A stretch of DNA of 64,000 bases from assembly GCA_023014335.1 (NCBI GenBank), contig JAECYW010000014.1, positions 558,001-622,000 on the forward strand, in the 5' to 3' direction. The notes below the pieces were generated by a model. That model saw only the letters and a program-made list of their open reading frames with translations. It searched no databases and was not told the origin of the DNA. Source of the stretch: Galerina marginata. Its lineage: Eukaryota; Basidiomycota; Agaricomycetes; Agaricales; Galerinaceae. The translations under genes were made by a program, and so were the position numbers. Of this stretch, positions 34,914 to 47,500 are shown piece by piece (within the stretch, counting starts at the first letter, position 1; every line of letters starts with the position of its first letter).

Positions 34914-36733
34914 CCTTTTGACGACGAGTTTATTACTAATTTTATCACGATTACGTGATGCAACGGAAATTGAGCGGTCCGACGTTTCAAAAGTTGATCA
35001 ACGGATAATTCGTCACCGGTCTACCACCTACCGCCGTCGCTCTTCGCTCCGTCCATCTCCCTCCGAGGCCAACGTTGAATCCTCGAACCCGGAGATGCCA
35101 TACTGGATGGTCGCCTACCGAGCCGCAACTTAGCGATCACCCGCCGTGTGCCTCTCCTCTGCGAAAGGGATGTAGGCCGGCAATGGATTCTCAAGCTACG
35201 CCTATCGAGGTGACGGATGCGAGGGCTCTGCACAACAACAGGATGCTGACGTTCACGACAACTAGGAGGGATAAGAAGAAGAAGCTTCGATCTGCGGCAC
35301 TGGAAAGACGTTGTTGCCCAGCTATCGTCAAAGGATTTGAACGACTCCGGATGGGAATTGGATGGGTAGAGTGTAGAAAATCACGAGCGAGAACTTTGTG
35401 GAGGGAGAGTTGCACGGTACGTGGAGAATCTAGGCCTTTACTTCGATCCACTCGACGCCCTCGTCATTTTCAGCCTTCCGATACATGCGACTACCACCTG
35501 TCAGCACCACCACTACCTCGTTCTATCCCTTCGACCTCGCATGTCCGTCATTGTGGGTCGCCTACTTCGCCTACGCCGAAACTACTCCGACGTCGATGCC
35601 TTCCAAACCAGTCACCTAACCACGAGCGAGGACACGCCAAGCTGGAATGCGAAGGTGGCTGGGCGAAGCAGCTACAGCACGTATACTGCTGTTGTTAGCT
35701 CTTGGCTTCGAGCATCACCCCGAACCGCCGCCCCCTTTCGACGCTTCCTCCACATCGAGCAGGAAAACCACGACCACCGTCCGCAGCACACCCACCACGA
35801 CGAGTGCCAGCAGTGCAACACCATTGCTGGCCCTAACGGATGCGACGGCCCCGAAGGGGAGAAGCAGCTTCCGAGCGACTACCACCTGTCAGCGCCACCA
35901 CTACCTCGTCCTATCCCTTCGACCTCGCACGTCCGCCATTGTGGGTCGCCTACTTCGCCTTCGCCGAAACTACTCCGACGTCGATACCTTCCAAACCAGT
36001 CACCTAACCACGAGCGAGGACACGCCAATCTGGGACGCGAAGCTGCCTGGGCGATTTATTCAACTTCGCACCATCACAGCGGCGGCGGCGGAGGATGCCT
36101 AATTCCAAAAACTACTCCGCTGACCATTGACCATTGACCAGGACCACCCACCTCCTCTATTTTTTTTCTAAATACTCCCCCTTCTTCCTACACTTCGTGC
36201 AGCCGCTACAGTTTGGATTGTCCGGTAGTTTACTGTACATAACTTGTAACTCACTCTGATATACAGGTACTATGTAACTCTTGACCTTCGGATTTCTTTT
36301 AGATACATCCAGAAGATGGGTAGCCTTCGAGTACCCATACGTAGTTTACTGCTTGCAAAGATTCTATAAAAGAAAACCCCTGATCTGATTTAGAGGTCCC
36401 GTTTCGAGTGACCAGCCCCTAGTAGTAGTGACCAGTCATAGGTTGAAAATGTCCGATCATGTGACCGAACGCGTCGCGTCTGACCTATCATCATCTAAGG
36501 AACATGGGTTGCCGTAGCTCTGGCGCAAGTCGAGCTAGTAAGAGAGGAGATTAAATTTTATGTACTTTATGGCTACATCACTTATATTTGATTATCTTTG
36601 AAAACTTCCACGACCAAGTCGTCAATTGGGACTACTATGTACAAAGACCAAAATTGAATCAGGAGTACTAGTCGCTTGCTGGTTAACCAATTTCAACGGT
36701 GACTGAGATAAATGAAAATAAAAACACTCACCT
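34914..36733. other. GC-rich repeat-bearing stretch, no gene assigned
   Basis: Long open frames exist on the plus strand (35075-35698, 35421-36137, 35647-36102) but they overlap in different frames, are Ser/Pro/Thr/Arg-rich, and the direct repeat is read in all of them. I do not regard them as genes. 36140-36730 is AT-rich and empty. Confidence 0.45.
35487..36041 (+). repeat. Direct repeat of about 168 bp, offset 388 bp
   Basis: 35487-35655 and 35875-36041 share GCGACTACCACCTGTCAGC through CACCTAACCACGAGCGAGG with about a dozen differences and one single-base indel. Between them lies 219 bp of unrelated GC-rich DNA. Confidence 0.9.
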
Positions 36734-37161
36734 TTAGTCCAGAGAACTTACTCGATATTCGCAATTCGCAAAACCCAACTTTTTCCAAGGCGAATGCTTA
36801 TTATCCTCCGCGCGGTCTCGAAAAGTTGGGTTCTTCGCGCTCATCGCACCATAGAAATGTACTCCTCCAACGTAATATCCACTTTCGAGGAACAATCTCC
36901 CAGTGTAGTGGGTTTCCTTTTCTGTAACGGACGGACGGAGGGTAGTACTTGAAAGAATATGAGTTATCGATTTATCAGGGACTCGAAGAGGACAGAAACC
37001 ACTCACGTTATAACGAATTTCATGTCTTCAGATTCCGGAACTCCAAATTGCGCCAATAACTGAGGCTTTAAGTAAGCTAGAGCGCTACCTGCAGCCTGCT
37101 TGAGGGCATCGCGTTCATGGAGACTTGGAAGGACATCGTTAAGGCAAAGTATAGGCGCCAT
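36734..37161 (-). CDS. Unknown 122-residue protein, two exons
   Basis: Exon 1 is 37161-37007 and exon 2 is 36947-36734, joined by a 59-bp intron (GTGAGT...TTTCAAG) in phase 2. The first exon opens with MAPILCLNDVLPSLHERDA and is too short to stand out as an open frame by itself. The second encodes FLESGYYVGGVHFYGAM and ends VSSLD before TAA at 36734. No signal peptide or membrane segment, no domain recognised. A longer version with further 3' exons cannot be excluded, since CGA/GTAAGT near the end is also a good donor. Confidence 0.55.
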
Positions 37162-37349
37162 TTCGGTGGAAGAGGATCGTCGAAATCTAAGAACTTGACC
37201 AGCGATGTGCGTTAGAATGCTGTTGTGTAACTCGGGAAAGGCGCGCCTTACCGGAACGCTACTTTTGCCAGTTCGGACGCGGTCGAGAGGTCAAGAAGGG
37301 GATTGAGTCAGGTTGTAGCCGAAGTGGTACGGTCCAATTAGCGCCTGTG

Positions 37350-38720
37350 TTACTATTCAAGTAATGAGATCAAATTTCGGATGAAAGCACTCACAACGGT
37401 GTTAACTTGAATGCTGGCGCGAAACAGAACAAGCAACTGAAAACGCGGTACTAAAGTTAATGGCAGGCGCAAGAACGAGGTAACGATTAAAAAGAGCTGT
37501 GGTGAGCAATTGTAAGCGACAGCACGAGCGACTGACCGTTAAAAAGACCTAGCGCTTGAACGAAATGGTCAGTTAGGTGTGTCGCGGTACCACTCGTCAC
37601 CTTGACTCACGGAAGCCTAAATATGTAGTTACATAATCCACACACCTGCAGACGAACGAAATTCAATGAGCACGACGCGACTCAAAGCGAACTGGCCGGC
37701 GCCATAACTAGACCGCGACGGATAATTATGGGAAACAATTAAAGGAGCGAAGACTCCAACGTACGATGGTTGTAAAATGCAGCGCTTATCCTTCGACGTG
37801 CATCTGGCCATGGAGATATTGCTATTGCTGACGACGCGGCATTTTGATCCCAAGTCAACATTTTGGAAAATCCTGACAAGGCGCGTCGTGAGCGATACGA
37901 GTTGTGAAATTTCATGCTCTGACCATACAATCGAGTGCACTGTTTTTTTAAGAAGATTGTCTTCTGGCATAGCTTAAAGACCTGGGCAATATGAGAATTT
38001 AATGCAAGTTGTCGAACCTTGTCCTCAAGCAGGTATTTCTATTCTCCGAGTCTTCTTCGTGGTTTCAGTAGACATTCCAGAAATGGTAAAAAAAAATCAT
38101 GGAAAGACTGAAAGTTGGTCGTACTGAGTATAACGGTGTCTCTGACCCTATAACAGGTCATGTAGTCTGTCCCCAGCACCTTTTGGATGTTCCTACCAAG
38201 TTTTTACGATGGCAGAAATTTAGAACCTTTTATTAACATGAACCAGCGCCTAATATAAGGTGTAAGCGCATAATTAGTAAAGGAGAGGGGTTCAACTCAC
38301 GAAAATTGGCACCTACTAAGGACAACAAGTGACCATAACAGTTCCAAGCTCCTGTAATCTTTAAATCGCGCGCTTAAGCCGTTTGGAAGCTTCGTTAATG
38401 TGATCATGAACAGTCAAGATTTGTGAACTTCATGAGTGTTCTGAACACTCACATTTACTGACTTCAGAAGTTTCACGTGCCCGAACACTAAGCTAAAGTT
38501 AGAATAGGCACAAGAACAAGTTAGCGGTCACGAAGACCTTGGCCTGCGGTTCACTGTTGGAAGCCCTGGCGCCTGACTTAAATTTCGATCGTCCATTTGT
38601 CGCGGGACTGTGGCCCTGCTTCTTGTCGTGACTCCCGGAAGCCTAAATCTGTGAATACCTAGTCCAGACACCTGCAGACGTACGAAATTTGAAAAGAGCT
38701 GAGCTTGGGTCAGCTGAAAG
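37350..38720 (-). repeat. Diverged tandem pair of about 300-bp segments
   Basis: On the minus strand, 37690-37350 and 38720-38440 share AATTTCGTWCGTCTGCAGGTGT, then TTTAGGCTTCCG and GAGTCA, then TAAAGTTA and CAAGAAC blocks in the same order. The distance between equivalent points is about 1.02-1.09 kb. Neither copy gives a complete open gene. The remaining sequence to 39200 shows no supported gene. Confidence 0.55.
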
Positions 38721-39205
38721 CTCAGAAAAAGCCCAAGACACAAAAAAACGGCGCAGAAAAGGCTAAAAGAGACTGTAGGGAGACACCTTGCCAAATCATC
38801 CTTAGCCCGAAATGGGACAACGTTGACTGGAGCTGTGCCAACCTGGAACCGGCTGTGGAAATCGGGGCTCGAATTCTGGATACGTGAAGCGAGTACTTTG
38901 TTTATATGGCCGAAGGAATTCGAAGTGGAAGACAATTGGAGTATATACAGGTTGAACGGGCGAAAAAAAGTGAAAATTTCAAGGGATGTAATAACTGTAG
39001 TTAGGTCTGCGAGACCGCAGTTGCTCATCTGGTTTCGACGAGATGTTGTCCACATCGGCAAATCTTCTCCGAAATGACCCGAGCCGGGAAGACGTCTCGG
39101 TCTCTTGCCCTCGTAGGACTAGTAATGCGTTTGACGTAGCTAAAAGTATCCGTGCCTAGGTTATTATCTAGGAGAAAATCAAGAAACAATCTCAGAGACT
39201 CTGAC

Positions 39206-39994
39206 TCACGCTTCAATGGCTAGGGTCTGAATTTTGCGTTGGGTACATTCTGGATTTGCCTTGAAGTTTCGCTTTCCCTCATACTCAAAAAGTACCAGCT
39301 CCCCATGAAAGGCTATGCCTGGAACAACGGCGGCCAGGAGACCGTTCGGGGCCTGCGCCTTGTCGATGTAGCCACAGATATAAAAAGATCGGCGGTTCAA
39401 GTTAACTCTGATATCATATCTGATCCGTAGGTTAGTAGGAGAGTTGTTCCCATCAAAAATCCCGAAGACAAAAGGGTGGGGTGACTCCTTAGTTCCAATG
39501 TTGTCAAATTCGCGTAGAATGCGAGGCCCAGTAGTTGGGTAGTGAATGCCCCAGATCTTGGGCTGGAATGTATCCTCAGCAAGGGAAGGCTGTTTAAGTC
39601 GTGACGGTAGGACATACCACTGGCAGGGCTGCCGCGATATCATGGGCCTCCTGGTTTATAGCAGATATTACGCGAGTGGTCGAACGAAGCTTATAGTTTG
39701 GAAGGAAATACGCCGTCAGTTTAGTCAACGTTCACGATGCGACAGCCGAGTTGAATATTAGATGCTTACAACTGGCATAATTTTTCTCGAGTTAATCCAG
39801 ACAGTGTCAGGGTGAATCGACGAAAGGATAGTGTAGAACAGGTCTTTAAAGATTCGAACTAACTCTACAACAAAAATGATTATGAAGCTTAAGGGGGTCA
39901 ATTTGAAGATAATCTCCGGGTTCAAGAATTCAGCACTTCTCCGGATCCTGAGTAGCAAGTCGGTTCCAGAGCACGACTCGATGTCTGTACCCAC
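39206..39994 (-). CDS. Small agaricomycete-type protein with GEL..F...GKR motif
   Basis: Supported exons are: up to 39770 (ends WINSRKIMPV), 39689-39618 (24 codons) and 39562-39206. Introns are 80 bp (GTAAGC...TATAAG) and 55 bp (GTATGT...TTCCAG), both phase 0. The 5' end is not fixed; a hydrophobic stretch (FKLTPLSFIIIFVVELV) lies in the first segment. The last exon has GIHYPTTGPRILREFD, then FYICGYIDKAQAPN and FHGELVLFEYEGKR. The gene at 59701-60541 has the same exon order and corresponding motifs GYHYPQLGGSRVLRRYEF and WRGELALFSMGKR, so the two are paralogs. I know the pattern from multi-copy uncharacterised agaricomycete proteins; function unknown. Confidence 0.6.
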
Positions 39995-42555
39995 GCCATG
40001 AACTTCTTTAAAGCCGAAAGTTGAACCTGACCAATCCGCTCAAGCCACGCATACGAGCATGCATGGCTGTTAATTTCTGATAGGGCAATCAAGACCGGAA
40101 TCGGCGACTTCTCAACGGAAAACAGCCCAGATTTCTAAGCTCGAGTAATCTGGGTTCCGAGTTCCGAACTTGGTCGATTGGTCGATTAAACTTCAGTGGC
40201 GTCTGTCCACTGGGCTCGAATATTTATCCCCCACAACGAGGCGCCTCCCGATCCTAGAGCCGCACTTACGGATAATTTTCACTGGATTACAATTAGAAAG
40301 TTGTTTAAATTTGGGGTGTTGGGATTCTGACAAGTAACTGTGCCGAGAAACTTGGTCGAATTAATCATACGCTTTGGTATTGCAACCCAATTGAGCATGA
40401 GTCGACGCTGGCAGCTTAAATAATGACAGCAAGAGTAGCGCTTCTGGACCGATGCCCGGAGTATTTTTAAAAAGAGGGTTGCCATGCATATGCCATGTAA
40501 GTCACGTATTAAGCTTGGTATCTAGTTAATTACTGCACTTAAAACTTTAAAGGACATTGGTGTTAAGATTCTACGCCATGCAAGCGCTAGTTGTTGATGC
40601 ACCGAGGCCAAATTTGGTCAACTACTCTACTGAGGTGGGAAATATTTGTCTGTGGCCATGGTCAAAGGGTGAGCAACGGTGATAATTTTCGTATTTAAGA
40701 TCCATTAGATCATCTTCCAGCCGTTATCTAGATCTTATCTCTGTAATTTCGCATTCTACGCAGTCCTGGAAACATGTTGAATTTCCAGAGAGAACTCTCC
40801 GATCGCGACACCTTATGGTGGTAATTTTATTTCGCCAGTGTAGATGTCTAGATCTCGAGCAGTGGGTCGCCTCTAATTATAAAACAGTGATTCGTATGAT
40901 GCACGTTTTAGCTGCGTGTTCGGCGAGAACTTCGCGCAATGCGATAGATACAAAACGGGAAACTCGAGATGTCAAAGCGTGGGCGTCTAAAGCATGTATG
41001 GGCGTACTCGGTTCTGTCGGGCCGTCACAATTGGGTGTTCACATGCTCCTGTGTGGGAATGCGGGAATGCGGGGATAGGGCTGTTAGAAGAAATCTGACA
41101 TAAAGAATAGTCAAGGGACCTTTTGGAGATCTAGAGGACATGTTATCATACGGACAACCTGGCCATAGACATGGAGGATTTAATGCGTTTCAAATTCAAT
41201 CGTTAACTGATGGGAAAAGAGCAGGATCTACGACACACCACTCAAGGTAAGAACTGTAAGCACAAGTCTCTGGACCACGACCCAGAGTCGATACATCGAA
41301 ATTCCAGACTTGATCCGTGCATCCTCATCGGATCCAAGAATTTTCAGCGAAAAGTTAGTCATACTTAGCCAATTTTCCGAAAGTTCAACATATACACCGA
41401 GATCTGTAATTGATAAATTGTATAGTTTTCGGGGACTCGAGTCAGCTCTCGAGCTGGCAGCCCGGTATTAGGAGCTTCTCCAAAAGCCACACGTCGAATC
41501 CAGTCAATCATGATCAGGTGAAAGCGTGTGTGCGAGGGCTGATTGATCGGTTTCCCTAGGTCAAAGGGATCAAAATCAGAAGACACAACCTCACGAATCA
41601 AGCTCGAACAAGTTACCTTCCGACAGGACCAAGAAGTTTCATTCTTACTTAATTTTCCAGAATACTCCAATTGCTGGAAGTATGGCCCGTTTATTTGGCG
41701 CCTCCTTCCCTGAGAAAGGACCGATCGCACATAGCCAGTTATAATTATATATTTGGGAAAGCTGTGCGTCTCAGCTACGTGAGAGAGGTGGGAATTAACT
41801 CACACTTTGGAAGCGCCTCGTTTCTGAGATAAAAGTGTTGGGCAAATATTCAGTATATATGCGCCACCAGTACTGGAAGTTTCGTAATCGAAGACTGACA
41901 TGTACAGCGCTAGCTTTCTACTAAAGCTTGGTACATTCCCGGCAGAAATACGCCAAAGTGGGGGGTCACAGATACTATCATTATAATAGTATCCGTCCTG
42001 GGAAGCCCTTCGTTAATCCTGTCGCATAACCTCGGGATAATTGTGAATGCGGCTCGCGAATATCTGGCGCTCCTTTTGTGGGTACCAGTTTCCAAGCCCC
42101 AGTAGCGCACAGGCACCGCCGAACTTTAGTCAACCAATTTTAGGACGCTGAGGTCGACAAGTCGAGAGCCCGTGGCCATGGCCTTCTGGTAAGAAGCAAC
42201 GAACTGCGGTCCTAACGAGTCTCGGAATCAAGGTTCGTTGCTAGTTGCATACTTCTATCGCAAGTACTAGTACCAGTGCTACATATGCGCCATAGGTTCT
42301 CGCATGTTGCAATTTGGTTCTCGGGATAGCTTGAGTAGATTTTATTATCGCATGACCAGCTAAGGCTTCGCGATCGTTGTATGTGCTTTCTAATTCGGGC
42401 TCTAATCCTACCCAGAATTTTATTTACATGTACAGCCGTTTCCCAGCGATTTTATTTGCCTATCGCTGACAGTGATCGAATACGCCTGTGGGATACACTT
42501 CGCGCACGTGTACAGGAGCGTATTGAGCAGTCTTTATAATTATATACGCCCTTAC
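39995..42555. other. No gene assigned; upstream region
   Basis: Contains AACGAGGCGCC at 40235-40245 and TACATGTA at 42425-42432. Positions 39990-40060 resemble 47217-47290 (for example TTCTTTAAAGCCGAAA and CTTCTTGAAGCCGAAA). A minus-strand frame of 121 codons (41365-41730) has no domain. No gene is supported. Confidence 0.45.
42425..42432. promoter_or_regulatory. TACATGTA palindrome upstream of 42556 gene
   Basis: Ends 123 bp before the ATG at 42556. On the minus strand the context is GGCTGTACATGTAAA, similar to TGCTGTACATGTAC at 52557 and 56687. Confidence 0.4.
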
Positions 42556-44567
42556 ATGTCTGTCTCCCAACTCGCCACTCTCAGGATGTCTACCATCGAG
42601 AACGCTATTGACGCCTTCCTGTCTGCACTCAATACGCTTGACGGGAAGTCTAGGTTGCCAGCTGACCTTCTTCAACGTTGTCTAACCGAGGAAAACAACA
42701 TTCGCCGTTTATTCGCTAGGTCTCCTACCGACCCCTTGCTCACAGACCCGTACATTGGCCTAGTCGACATTTTCTCGACACTTTCCACCTACGCATCCGG
42801 AGAGACCGGCCAAAGTTTTTTGAACCTGCTTAGGTCTCGCACTCATGAAGACTTTGCCGATCCTACTTTTTCCCCCCGCACAAATCGCCTTTTCGTTAAC
42901 AACTCCCTCCACATCGGCGAGGCTTTCGTCCCGAACATCGCTACTTTCAAAAGAAATTGGGACGCTTTTACCCATGGCATTTTTACTAACTTTAATTGGT
43001 CAGGTGTCGTTGCCGCCGGCGGTGCCGTTCAAGCATGCATGCTACCCTTCCCGGATCCCAAATTGGGAACCGACGAACTGACAGCGGCCTACGATATAAA
43101 CACACACTACCAAACGCTATACCCCACCTCAGATGTCGATCTGTTTCTCTGTGGAAGTATCCAAGAGGTAACAGGTTTAATTCGCGACAATTTATTACGT
43201 TCTGACGTTTTGGACTGCAGGCCACGCTTTTAGTTCTCCAAATAACAACTTCTATACGGCGATTTGTGCGCTACGATATCGTGTATGTGCGAAAGGCAAA
43301 TACCATTTCAATTCACAGTAAGTATGTCTCCTTGTATTTTGTTTTCAGTCTAACTTCCTTCCATAGCACTCTTTCCCTATCGACCGCTCCAGATCGTCCT
43401 TCGATTATATCGTTCCCCAGCTGAAATTCTAGCTGGATTTGATATAGACGCCGCATGCTTTGCTTTCGACGGTAATAACCTACCTGTAGAGTGACGATTA
43501 TCCTCATCTGATAGCTCTGTCTAAAATTAGGCGAGAATGTGTGGACCAACCCGCGCGGTATCGCTGCTTGCATTCGCAAATGCAACACCGTTGACCTTAC
43601 CCGTCGTTCTCCTTCCTACGAGTCACGCCTTTCAAAATATGCTCGGAGAGGCTATGAGGTGGTTCTACCTTCGCTCCAGCGCACGCGCATAGACGACGTG
43701 ATGGTATTTCGTTGCAAAATTATTTCAAAGGAGCGAAGTTTCCAACCTTCTTTCAAACAGATATATAACCGAGACATGAGGACTTTCCCAAACGGCCTGG
43801 CCCGACTTCTCGTCCTTGAAAAAATGAATGAGGATTCCGGGTTTTATAGATTTCTCCCACCAAAGAAGTTTCGTTACGGGGAACCCACGGATGGCCGTTT
43901 GATAGTCCTTAGGCGTCTTCCACTGGAAGACCAACTGCTCGAGGAAAACAACTATGATCTCGTATGGACTGGAGTCCCTTATGGGCTGGCTTGGGACGCC
44001 AAAAATATAGGAAATTTGATCCAGAAAATTGTAAGTACAACAAATGTCATAGTCTTGTTTTGACAGCTGACTTCACCTGGATCAGGACGAAACAATGAAC
44101 GGTAAGCCTCCCTTGTTAGCTTGGGTTAGATGACTCCTTCCTTACTGTCACCACTTCAGAGCCGGAGCGTCTGGCTAGAGACGGCCATTGTCTCCACCGT
44201 CACGCCGTCGTAGCCAGTGAGACCTTATCGGAACTTCTTAATGGGACCTTTTGTCAGGTGAGGATGCGCTTACATCTTCATGATCTACAATCTAATCTTT
44301 CGAACCCGTGAAGCATTGCCCTAGCCCATCGTTCTTTTATAATGGTGGGGCAGAGATAGACAAGAATAAGTATGTCTACGGACCAATCCAGTAGGTCTCC
44401 TCCCAGGATTGTGCTGGCGACCAACTGAACAAGTTTTCACTCCTAGGTTTATTCAAGAGAATGCTGGTCGCCAGCTTCTGTCTGGCAGTTTCAACCCCAT
44501 CGACCTTGACGACTGGACAGACGACGCGTACCTTCCAGTGGGAGGAATATCCGGCGAAAATGTGTAA
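42556..44567 (+). CDS. Unknown protein with nucleotidyltransferase-like motif
   Basis: Eight exons: 42556-43167, 43221-43317, 43367-43471, 43531-44030, 44086-44101, 44160-44257, 44314-44390 and 44447-44567. All phases agree and the product has 541 residues. Exon 5 is a 16-nt microexon. Around residues 150-205 the protein has WSGVVAAGGAVQACML and then YPTSDVDLFLCG: the GG ... DxD arrangement resembles the Pol-beta nucleotidyltransferase core. Downstream are FPYRPLQIVLRLY, SPAEILAGFDIDAACFAFDG, NPRGIAACIRKCNTVDLTRRSPSYE and GLARLLVLEKM. I recall this pattern from uncharacterised fungal proteins, but no enzymatic role is established. The ATG at 42556 is the first in frame. No signal peptide or membrane segment. 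All conserved blocks are open, so the gene looks functional. Confidence 0.75.
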
Positions 44568-47500
44568 TCTAATCTGTCCTACATGATGTCCACAACTTTG
44601 TCCTCAGGCCCTATGAAGATAACCATAAGATGACGACGAATTCGAACTAGCTACAGGAATGTTCTGATGAGTACATCGATGTGGACTCAGGCTGTGTAGT
44701 CGAGCGCTCAATTACTCCTTACTGTAACTACGACGAAAAAGAGACTCTGGTTCAAATAAATCGATAGCAACGTGTACTTCGAATTCCTCGCAACATAATT
44801 TCAAGTAGCAGCAATGTTTCGAACCCCATCTATAGACCGGATTGCCCCGAATTTCCGATATGCCCATTGAGATTACGAATCCTAGACGGGCCGGCTGGCC
44901 GTACCCATCTCTTTCCGCAAGAACTTCTATTTCCGTCGTCATCGGCGCTCTTTCCACATGCACAGTCTGTCCTCATATTATTATGTAACAAACTTTGTGG
45001 GCCACTAGTACTGCATTTACGAGTCTAGATCAAGACACTGAGTGGAATGTAATTGAATATCGTCTATGACTACGGTACTAACTAGGGAAGACCCGGCGAG
45101 AATGACTATGGTATTTGGTCTGAGTTGGTGCTCGAACGATACTAGAAGGAATACGATTAAACAATGGCTCCTTGGGATTGGGGAAAATACGGTTCGCATT
45201 CGCGAGTGCGTGGTGGGGTGGCATGGGGTGGTCTGGCGGGCTTCAGGCAGGTGTGAGGTGAGCAGGCAAGGCCCAACCCGGAACAGGAGCAGCAGTTGTG
45301 CCCGGCCGCTCCGGGGGCTCGCCGTCCATCTAAGCCTGCAGCATCACGACAATGGTGATAGTTGAACGGCTGACATTGGCTGGATGACGGAGCGGCAAAA
45401 AGTCCGCTCAGCGTCCCGTGCCGCTCTAGCATACTTCATGCGGAAGTGTCTAAACTGACACAAAGAATCAGTCGGGGGTGCGCAGGAACGGGGAGGGTCC
45501 CGGAGGGAAGGACCTACTTTTCACAGAGACGTCCATTTACTTGTGGCAACAAAAATATATAGTCAATGTCAGAGGCAAGCATGGAACCCAGCAGTGATAA
45601 TATTACTCACCGACCTCCGACTGTTTTAGGTGACTAAGATGGCGTTGGATTTGGCGGGCTTTGTCAACATATGTGGGTGCAGTGACTTGGCGGGGGGCAG
45701 GGGTACCCAGGTGGCCAATCGTCGTCGACGGCGACGGTGGTCAATGGAGAGGTAGATGAAGGAAGGTTGGGGACACTATGCTTCCTGGTGACGGTTGTGC
45801 TGGTGCGGATGTCAGGTGAGGTGGCATGGGGCTCACTGGTCTGCATGGACAGTCGCAGGTGGGCTAGTGAGCTCGCGAATGCCTGATGGCGACTGGCATC
45901 AACGGAACGGTAGGTGGGGCGGTTGTGGAGTGGTTGTGGGCGTGCGGTGGTTCTTGTGGGCGAGAATAGTCACCTCGTGGGTCGATTTCGTCGCTCTCTT
46001 GAACGGGGATGAGGAAATGTGCGAGGGGAAGGTCATGCGAGTATGCGCACAACAATGACGTTGTCAAAGACCGTAGAAACAAACGAGAACGGCGGAGGCT
46101 TTGAGCAGACAGGACGGCGTGGGTGGTGCCCATGCTCTCTACGAAAAAATCATTGTAAAGAGGCCACAGAGGCAAATAGGAACGGTGGTGGCCCCGAGCT
46201 TGAGGGAGAAAACGCGGGACACGACGCCGCGGGTAGATGGAGGAGGAAGACGATGTCAGTAAGAAGGGTAATGAGGTGGGAGGAGCCGATTGAGAGGAAA
46301 GACGCGGGATAGAACGCCGCGGATGGAGCATAAGCCGTGCACGACGACATCGTCATCTAAATGTCTTGGGAGGATAAGGATGGCGGAGCGTCAAACTGGA
46401 GGAGGGAGATGAGAATGCGGCCAGACTTTGCCATGCCGTTGAAAGAGCGTGATAGCAAAGTAACAATCCTGGAAAGAACGGTAAGAAATAAAAGGATCGA
46501 CATAAAAACAACAGAGCTTACCATGGCCAATGAGCAGAGGAGAGGAGATGAGGAAGAGCGGAAAGCACTCGTTCGACTAACCCACATGAGGGTCCGAGAA
46601 GCATGGCGGAACCAAAAATATAGCAGCGGCGTTTGCCGGAAACTTACCAGCCAGGGTCCAGGAGCAGACGAGGACAATAATAGGACTCGTCCTCTTATAG
46701 GACTCGTCATCTTATCACCTGAACAGAAGTCAGAGGTACCGGTATACGTATACGAACCATCGCGGCAGTTTCGACATTTCTGTTTACGGCTGAGGCGCTT
46801 TGATTAAGTTATGGAGACACAATTCACCGTTCATTCCCCGCCTTGCAATTGGCCGGAAATCTCTACCACATGTACACACGAACTCGAAGAATCTTTCCAG
46901 GGCACTGACTGATAGAACTATATGGAAAATTCTTGAGAACTTCATAACCGATGAAGATGGAAAATATTAATCTGCAGTCCTAGTTGATCTCCTGAGTCCA
47001 TGTTCAACTTTTCCGCGAGCTATAGGTAGATCCGGGATCGACACATTTGAGGCGTTTTAAATTTTTGCGAGATATCTTTGTGCCGGATCGGAACAGTGAA
47101 TCTAGCCTACATACCCCACATGATCAAATGTGAAAAAATATTGACGTGAATTCGAATATTATTATTAATGTAGCTTCGCCTGATTACCGAGGTCTATAAC
47201 GAAAGCTGCTCCGGTACCCATGTCATAAGCTTCTTGAAGCCGAAATCTATTCCTAGCCGATCCCCTCAAGGCACGCGTGCGACGACCAGTCTAGATCTGA
47301 TCAATTTTATATGTTCAAAGGGATCAAGGCGCACCCCACCTTCCAAATTCGGAGAAGTAGTAATTATAATTCATTTGCAGAACCGACTGCGAGAGTTCTG
47401 CGCATATTCGTCTTCCGTCTTAATCGATGGCACGTACTCAAGTCAGTGGCCCACCCCTAATATTTCAGTACATCGATTGCTTCCATATGCTACCAGAAGA

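Noticed and set aside
35421..36137. Long plus-strand frames over the 168-bp direct repeat
   Set aside because: The repeat is read open in different frames by several overlapping candidates, which points to GC-rich composition rather than coding.
45200..46700. Several frames in the G-rich island
   Set aside because: Low-complexity translation on both strands and no recognisable domain.
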